Part shown: positions 51,301-60,300 of the stretch, in pieces
Position numbering within the stretch: the stretch's first letter is position 1
Layout of the letters: each line of letters starts with the position of its first letter
Origin: Candidula unifasciata
Lineage: Eukaryota > Mollusca > Gastropoda > Stylommatophora > Geomitridae
Assembly (NCBI GenBank): GCA_905116865.2
Contig: CAJHNH020001613.1
Coordinates: 545,122-609,121 of the forward strand
Length of the DNA: 64,000 nucleotides
Reading direction: 5' to 3'
Notes under the pieces: model-generated
Seen by the model: only the letters and a program-made list of their open reading frames with translations
Told to the model about the DNA's origin: nothing
Databases searched by the model: none
Translations under genes and position numbers: made by a program

Positions 51301-54300
51301 ATGCTTAGTAAATTGACAATGTTATGTGAGTAACTTTTTAAACATCCACAAACATTGTACCATTTTTTCATGTGTTTGTCATTATTTAGAGCTTACAGAA
51401 TTTTATGTTGGAGATATTTTTACCTGCCCATATCTTGAACACGAATTTCACAAATTCTGGCACTGAATGTAACATTTTTTTTAGAACAAAGCATATAAAA
51501 CTTAATCTAAAAGTATAAGAGTATAATTGTGTTTATTACAAGTGAAAGTACCTAATTCCAATATGACATTCCTTATGTATTTTTTATAATAGTTATATTG
51601 TATATTTACAGTCATGGCAAGAAGGATGCTGGGCAAACATGGATGCTACAATAATTTTTTTAATTTTTTAATTACACAATAGCTGTTGTTTTCCGGAGAA
51701 GCTGTGGTGAATGTATAATCACATCAAAATCCCACGGTACATTAGTGCTATCTATTGTTATCCCTCATGTATGCACATTATCATTCATTTCTCACTATGG
51801 CATAATTACTAGTTGATACTTTTAGGTGCTTCGTGTTGTAAAGACATTCACATTCATACGCTTTCTATGTCAATTTTGTTCAAAAACATATTGCCAAACT
51901 GTGTCTTTTTTCTTCTGCCTTCTATGCCCTAATGGGGCATTAGTCCTCAATCAACTCACGTTGTCATTATAGTCATTGCTATTACATTTGCTCTTAGTGT
52001 CTTCCCTATCTTTTTAACTTCACTTTCTAGCTCCCTTCTGCATGCGTTTTTATGGTCTTTGTATATTTTTATGCCCCTGTTGGTTCCAGTACTCATTGGC
52101 AGACAACAATAAATGTATGAGGTTTTTGCTGAAAGAAAGTCAACTGATGGCTATTTTCATATGTTAATTAGGTCATGTCGACTGACCTTGGTATATTTTT
52201 ATGATCTTTGTGTTCACCTTGTCGGGACGCTCAATTTGATATGCATGTTGCCAGGCTCGCTGGCGGATAACCATACAGGTATAATGTTTTGTTTGAAAAT
52301 AGTGAGCTGGTGGCCATTTTTATATGTTAATTAGGTCACGTAAGTGTATTTTTTAAGGGCAGCTTTACATCTGATTATGAAGCCAGTCAGAAGGAAAAAA
52401 AGTACCATCTGTAAAACAAATGAAGGGAAACAGTGGAGGGACACATAATAGAATCTGTCAAATTATTTTAAAAAAATTACTGGTTTTCTATTACATCATT
52501 ATCATGTGCAGATCCTTTACGGAATGTCCCTCCCATCAGAACCTGCCCTAAATGAACATGTCCCTTGCCAGCTCTCCCACTTCATTCCCTTTCTCACCCA
52601 AAGAAATCTCTTGTATGTCCTAAACCCATCTTTGTGCTGGCTAATATATCTTTTCATCTCGGTCTATACTTTTTTAAAATTTATACACTATTTTCTTAGT
52701 TCACTCTGCCCCCTACCTAAAAGTGTGTCACAAATTTACGTAAAATAATCAATATAGCACTTTTACTAAGTTACTTACATTTCATAGGTCTTGGTGGAGG
52801 TAATGGTTCAGGTTTCTTGTTTTGAGCCTCCGGTCCAATTAATCCAATAAGTGTGCTCATTAAACCTCTTGCGTGGGTGACAGGAAGCTTCTTGATTGCC
52901 TTTGTTTTCTCATCCTCATCTTCATCTTCAACAGCATTATCTCTACTTGTCTGAGGCTGCTTATCAACATCCATATCTTCTGGTTCCTGTTTTACTTTTG
53001 TAATGTCAACTGTCTCCTCCAATGGTTTCCACGATTCAGCACCATTATCCTCCTGTAGTTCTTGAGGCAGGGTGTCCTGAAGACAACCAATCAATTAAAC
53101 AGCAATCATATCTCTTTTAGGTTTTATTTTGAGACGCATACAAATTCAAGCATGATTACAGACATCCAACAAAACTTTTTTTTTTTTATTAATAAAATTT
53201 CTTTTGGCAGCAAAATCACAACTGCTGACCAGCACAAATCAAGACACTCGCACTTGCCATATGGTGCTAAATCCTAAGCCGAATCCTCAAGACTTCCCAC
53301 ACTGTCTTAAAAAAATGGTTATGTAGACAGCAAATATATTTTTTTTAAAGCAAATTTTCTGGAAGACTGCCCGAAGACAGTTATTAGAGTCTTTGAGGAA
53401 GTCAAACCTAAAACAAAAAGTGCAATTTTTATGCTGTATGAGTGGGTGTAAGAGGAAACAAGTCAATAGGCTCGCTGAACTGTGGAAAGTAAACAGGCAA
53501 TGAATCAGGTGATAATACCGATTGCCCTAAATGCAGTAGGATGATAATATTAAGAAGAGAAAGTCAAAAAGTGATTAAGACCAAATCTCTAAGCTAAAGA
53601 AGGTAGTGAGAACATAATTGGTGTGTAAGTCACTACACAAGGGGTATATACTGAGGAGGGGATCTGAACATTTCTGGACTGAATGTGTCAATATACATTT
53701 AGGACGATCAACCTGCTAGCTAAATAGCCTTGAGTGTGTTGTCTTCATCTTTGTCAAAGCATTCACTATCTATTAAAATTGTTCTGCACCAAAAACAGTG
53801 ACATCCTTTCTAAAGATCCTTTAGCGTGGGAAATTATTCAGGCATACAACCGAGACTTACAGCCTAACTACACAGTCACAACAATCCCAGGCATAGACAG
53901 AAAGGCTAAAGAATGTGAACTATCATTGGAGGGAGCAGCAAAAAATGGAGCAGCTGTTTCAGTCAACATGCTGTAAGATGGAACCACAGTGAAAGTGTCA
54001 TGTGCTTCCCTGAAACTCTCAACAAATTTCAGAGCAGGGCAGCAAGCAATTATTGATGCAACTAGCACTGGTTATTGTCATTAAATGTGGATGTACAAAA
54101 CCTTCAATGTCATCAAAACATTGTGAGTGCCTTCTTACTCTCAAATAAGATCTTTGAAGGTGCAGTGCCTGTGTTGGTAGCTGTTAACTTTAACAGGGTG
54201 ACCGAAGCATCAGATCTGTTTTTCAATAAATTTGGTGCATGTTATTTCCAGTTATAATATTTCTTACTCAGTCTTGGATAGTTAACTTAAATTCAGATAT

Positions 54301-57300
54301 GCAAGCCTCTTATTAAGCCCAAGTCTGGCATTGGCAGTACAGCGTTGGTATAAAATTGTGCTTATATTCTGCTTTTTAGATGTCTTATTAACCATGTCAG
54401 TTGCTTCATAAGTACAATTTCCCTTTAGTACTGTGTTTCTATTTCTCCATCTGTTCTGTCATATTCTGAGAATATGCTTCCTAGATATTTAAATACTTTA
54501 ACATGCTTCAGATAAGAACTATTTAACTCACAGAACTAATCAGAACCATAAATAAAGACTTGCTTCAGATAAATAAGTATTCAGCTCACAGACCTGTTAG
54601 AATAATTAAACAGAGCCATGATTCAGATAAAAACTATTTAAGAACTAATTTCAAATTAGAACCATAAATAAAGACATTCTTCTAATAAGAACTATTTAAA
54701 AACTAATTATAAATTAGAACAAATAAAGACTTGCTTCAGATAATAACTATTCAACTCACAAAAATAATTAGAATAAAGGAAGACTTGCTTCAGATAAGAA
54801 CTAATTATAAATTACAGCCATAAATAAACTTGCTTTAGATATGAACTATTACAAAACCATAAATAAAAACTTGCTTCAGATAAAAACTACTCAACTCACA
54901 GAACTAACCAGAACCACAAGTAAAGACTTGCTTTAGATAAGAACCATTGGACTCACAGAACTAATTACAAGCATAAATAAAGACTTGCCTCAGATAAGAC
55001 TGGCAAACTTCTGAACGTAAGATGTGCCTAGAAAAACCAAAACAGCTAAACAAATGCTGGAGTTGGTTCTGCAATGTCCTGTAAATGATATGCAACTAAT
55101 TTTGTTTCTTCAGATTAAAACTATTTTATATTTAACTCACACAACTAATCATAACCATAAATGAAGACTTGCTTTAGATAAGAACTATTCAACTCACAGA
55201 ACTAATAAGAACCATAAATACTTACTATAGATACCAACTAGTGAACTCACACAACTAATCATAACCATAAATGAAGACTTGCTTCAGAAAAGAACTATTC
55301 AACTCACAGAAATAATTAGAACCATAAATACTATAGATACCAACTAGTAAACACACAACTAATCTTAACCATAAATGAAGACTTGCTTCAGAAAAGAACT
55401 ATTCAACTCACAGAAATAATTAGAACCATAAATACTATAGATACCAACTAGTAAACACACAACTAATCTTAACCATAAATGAAGACTTGCTTCAGAAAAC
55501 TATTCAACTCACAGAAATAATTAGAACCATAAATAAAGACTTACTATAGATACCAACTAGTAAACTCACACAACTAATCATAACCATAAATGAAGACTTG
55601 CTTCAGAAAAAAAAAACTATTTGACTCACAGAACTCTAGTTAGAGTCCTGTCCTCTATCATGAACCCATCTGACCTAGGAGCACTGAAGCGTGAGAAAGG
55701 CTGAACTGTGATTTTATTTATTTATAGACCGAACACAACTCATCACTTGAAATGACCATGAATAAAATTACACCACACAGCTAGACTGCTTGCTGTGTTC
55801 ACAATTTCCAAACAATTCTCCTTTAATTCAGTGGCTTTTAACCTTTTTCAGGTGGCAAAATCAGATTCATTCAGGCCTTACAAACAATTCTGTAGCAAAT
55901 GGGTGACTCAGAATGTCTCTTACTTGCTCATTTTGATTCCATTGATTCTGCGCCCCATTCTCATCAGCAATGGCTTGATTATCATCTGAAGTTCACAATA
56001 AAACAAAACAAGTGTTGAACATGATGTTAATGAAACCATATTCCATGTAAAAATAACTTTGCTAAAAGAACTGATAACCTCACACAAATCTGAAAATGTG
56101 TCAGAAAAAACCTAATAGTGTTATCTATAATTATCATGGATGCCACCATAACATGTCAGCAGGACACAAGAGTCCAGAGTTCAAACCTGCAACCAAGCAG
56201 ATTTTTTTTTCAAAACTGACTTTGGCTCTCAGGTTACCCTAGCCTAAAATGAGGACCAGGTAATGTCCTGGAAAGTAAAGACACCCAGCACAATATCGAC
56301 CACATCACATAAAAAGTGCCAACTGGTCTATAAAACTATGTCTAGCACACCAAAGACATGAACAGTGTCCTTCACTTACAATAACTATCTCATAAAACCC
56401 AAATTAACTTAAAGCTAAATGAGCTGATTGCACTCAAACAGTTAATCATTTACTTATACTTTTTTTTACAACAAAACAACCCCTGATAAATAACTTTTCA
56501 CAACAATCAAACATCTATCTATATTGTTAAACTCTTCTACACAAGTAAGCAACCACTAGATACTGACTGAATAATAATCGCCACTTTTAATTTCCTTATT
56601 ATAACAACATCTTTGGTCACATACTGATCAATAAAATAACAATTTGCCTTCTTTTTTTTTAAATAAACTAAAAACCTGTTATGAGAATATTGTGTTTTTT
56701 TTGTTGTTGTATATATCATTTTTTTTTAAAGATAGCCTCAGTCACACATTAAAACAAGTCAAAAAATATATGGCAAAAAAAAAACAATCTAGTATAGATA
56801 TCACACCATGAGCAATCATTAATTCATGTTAATGGTAAAATTACAGGCTATGATACATTTAAAAAATAATACTTAAAGAACTAGAAATAATAGAAAAGGC
56901 AGGAAAGATTAAATGCCTTGACAAATAGCTCTGAGATTTTTTTCTATTCCATCTCTTTCAGGCCCAGAAAGTGTCTCCCAAGGGTGCCCATGCCAAAACA
57001 GGAAAATAACTATACAAAATAAGGAGTGTGTTACTTTCAAAGGAGTTATTATGAAACAGACAAGGCCACTTGGGAAGCCAGATATCCTTAGCAAGCTCTG
57101 ACCAAATGTAAAAACTAAGAAAACATTTTACAAAGAGGCGGGTGGCCTACTACTTACATCATTTATTGCTGGGAGAATATTTGGAATCCCAAACAACAGA
57201 TTCGAGGAGACACAGAGAAATGAAGACATAAGAAATTGAGAAATATTTTAGAAAATCCCTTAAGATCTATGACTGCAAGAAAATATACATGATATCACAG

Positions 57301-60300
57301 TGTCTGAAGCAAATGACGTTAAATATACCCTAGGCGTGAAATGTTTGAGGGAGGGAAAATGGGAGTGAGTATTTTTCAGGCTATCTGTAATAAAAGCAAA
57401 CGGCCTGGTGCATTAACATGGGACACTTTACAGAAACAGTACACACCAACATGGGACAACCCCTTGTTGTCTTTAGTGAATCCAAAAAAAATATATATGT
57501 ATTATAAGGTTAACTATTAATTAAACAATTTAAAATTTAACTGAGTTAGTATTAACCTGGAAAATAACAAGGAAACGAAAAGTGGACATTTTGCCTGTTA
57601 GTTGTTCATTAGCTCAACACAATTATATATCTAACAAAAATAGTTGGTTCAATCAACTGTAGTAGTATTGAGTTTTATTTACTGGTCTATCAAAACAGTT
57701 GTAGATTTTCACAGTTGAGCACAATGACTGATTTTTTTTCTTCCATGTATTTGTAACATTAATTTATTAACAACACACTGGACCTGTCCCTGCATAGAAA
57801 TAATGAACAGTGTCATTAGATTTTATTTAAGAAATTTTTTTTTTCAAACTACATGTCACTTTATATATATTCTTTTTTCTAAATGTATATGTCACTTTAT
57901 ATATCTGTTATAAATAACTGCCACTTCATACAACAGTAACTGAAAGATACTTTCAACTTGGTGGTTTGCCATACACAGATATCTAATATTTATCATTAGC
58001 AGATGTATGAAACCGTATATATCATGACAGGGCAGGAGAGGTGAAGTGAAGGCAAATGGTTTAGGACAATCTGTTTTAAGGAATCCCCCAAGACATGACA
58101 ATGAAAGACAGCAAGTTGTTTGCATGTCTTTATCTGTGATATAGACAAACATAACATATATACATACACATATTATTAGTCCTCAAATTAACAAAAAGAC
58201 AACATCACATCCTACAAAACTGAGGGTGATAAGAGCTAGTGGCAGAACTGGCAGTCACTGAGACACTGTTACAGTGCTTAGACTGGAAGGAGTGACAAGC
58301 ATTTCAAGCCTGGCTGAAGTGTTAATTTGCTACATATTACAAGCATGTAGCATAATCACCGTTTATCTGGCTTCGCTTTAGCATTAAAACATAATTTTTA
58401 TCTCAGATTACACAACTCACTGATCATTCTCAAAGACAGAAGAAACTAATCAACAGCATAGCATATCATTTACTTTACTGCTGACACAATTTATAAAAAA
58501 AAAATGAAGATTAATTCTCAGTCACAAAGTATACAGATTAACTCTCTGTCACAGAAACACACTACTGAGTGAGTGTGGACATATAAATTATGAAATCTTC
58601 CATTCATTCTGTTCCCTCCGGACTGCTACCTGAAGGTCTGACAACCCTGAAATTACATTTTAATATGGATGACAAGCCAAGGTGAATCACAGATACCATG
58701 TTCAACCTCCAAAGACATTAAAATTTTGGCACATGTAATAGCCACACCAGCCTGGTGTAACCTGCAGTCCTGTGCAGGTATGGATGAGCTCTTAAAGTAC
58801 TAAACCTTAAACTAAGTAAGTTATAAGTTCATCTATACACAAAATAAGAAGGGGATGTAAGTAAGGTGGTCAGCCTGCCATATCTAGTAAATACATTTCA
58901 TAATTTTCTCTAGGCATCACTTCATTTCCTTTTCCTGAGGATACTTTGGCACTTAGCATTTATTTGATGAGCCAATCTTGTGGTATTTCTGTGTAAACAA
59001 AGGATGCTGTCTATAATCAGCATAACAAGAACAGCTGTCCCAATTTTAATCTACTGAATTTGGAGTGTGTGGATAAGAATAAGTACCTACACCCACCACA
59101 GAAGACTAAATATACACCTAGCATTATATACCAAGGGAGGCGCCGTGGTCTAGCAGCTAGATGCTTGCCTGCAGATCAGAAGGTCATGGGTTCGGGTCCT
59201 GATGGAGGATGAAATATTTTCAAAAATGACATTGACTCAAAGGTTGACCCAGCTTTGAGTGGGTACCAGGTAGTCATGGGAAGTAAAATGATGCTGACCA
59301 AATCAACCAGCAAGTGCTGTTTGCTCTATAAAATATAGGAAAAGCCCTATATACCTAACATACGTGAAGGTGTGGAAAAAGGTCTTTTTCTTTATTACAT
59401 ATAAAAAATGCTCCTCAACAAGAAAAAAAAGACCCTTTCCTGTTTATATTCAAAACGCTGCCTAAACCGGAGCTCTTATATGGATTTAAATGACATCTGA
59501 CAAATTTTCTAAATATAATAAACAATAGGTAATTGCGGTTTCAACTTCACAGCAAATAGGTCACCCCGTAGTTGTTCCGTTCCTGTACCAATGAACAATC
59601 ACACATAATGTCCATTTCTGTCTTGTGTGAAAAAATGAATATATAAACCGCAGTCTCAGCATATCTAATAGCATACACACGCATTAAATGCATAAGGCAG
59701 CCATTTATAACCACTCTAAACAACAACTCTGTGGCAGCATATCGATAACAAAACCAAAAAATGATGGAGAAATATCATGTGAAATATAAATGGCGGTGAA
59801 AATGTCCAAATACCTTTTATATGTCAACAAACTGCCATTATAACCCTGTTAATTTTATTACGTAACTTAACATTAAGAAATAAATTAAAATTAAGAAAAA
59901 TACCTTATCACAGCACCTGTCGATTAAGTATATGGTGCCAGACCCAATTTTTGCATAATCAAATAGCACTTGCTGAGTGATGTGGTTAACATTACGCCAG
60001 CCACTTTTACTTCCATGGACATTACCTGTACCCATATAAGGCTGGATCAACCTCAAAGCCCAAACCTTTTATACAAATCTTCCTCAAAACAGATTAAAAC
60101 CCAAGACATTTGAAGTGGCATGCAAAAAAATAACACACACACCACAGCCCCCAATGCACACATTAACAAAACTTATCCAACCACCATTTTCATCCTACCT
60201 CTAGAATTTTGAGTCTGATCTTTTCCGGCGCCAAGTCTTTCGCTCTCCTGCTTCCTGTGAATATCGTCCCCACCTCTTCCAGACTGACGCACATTATTAA

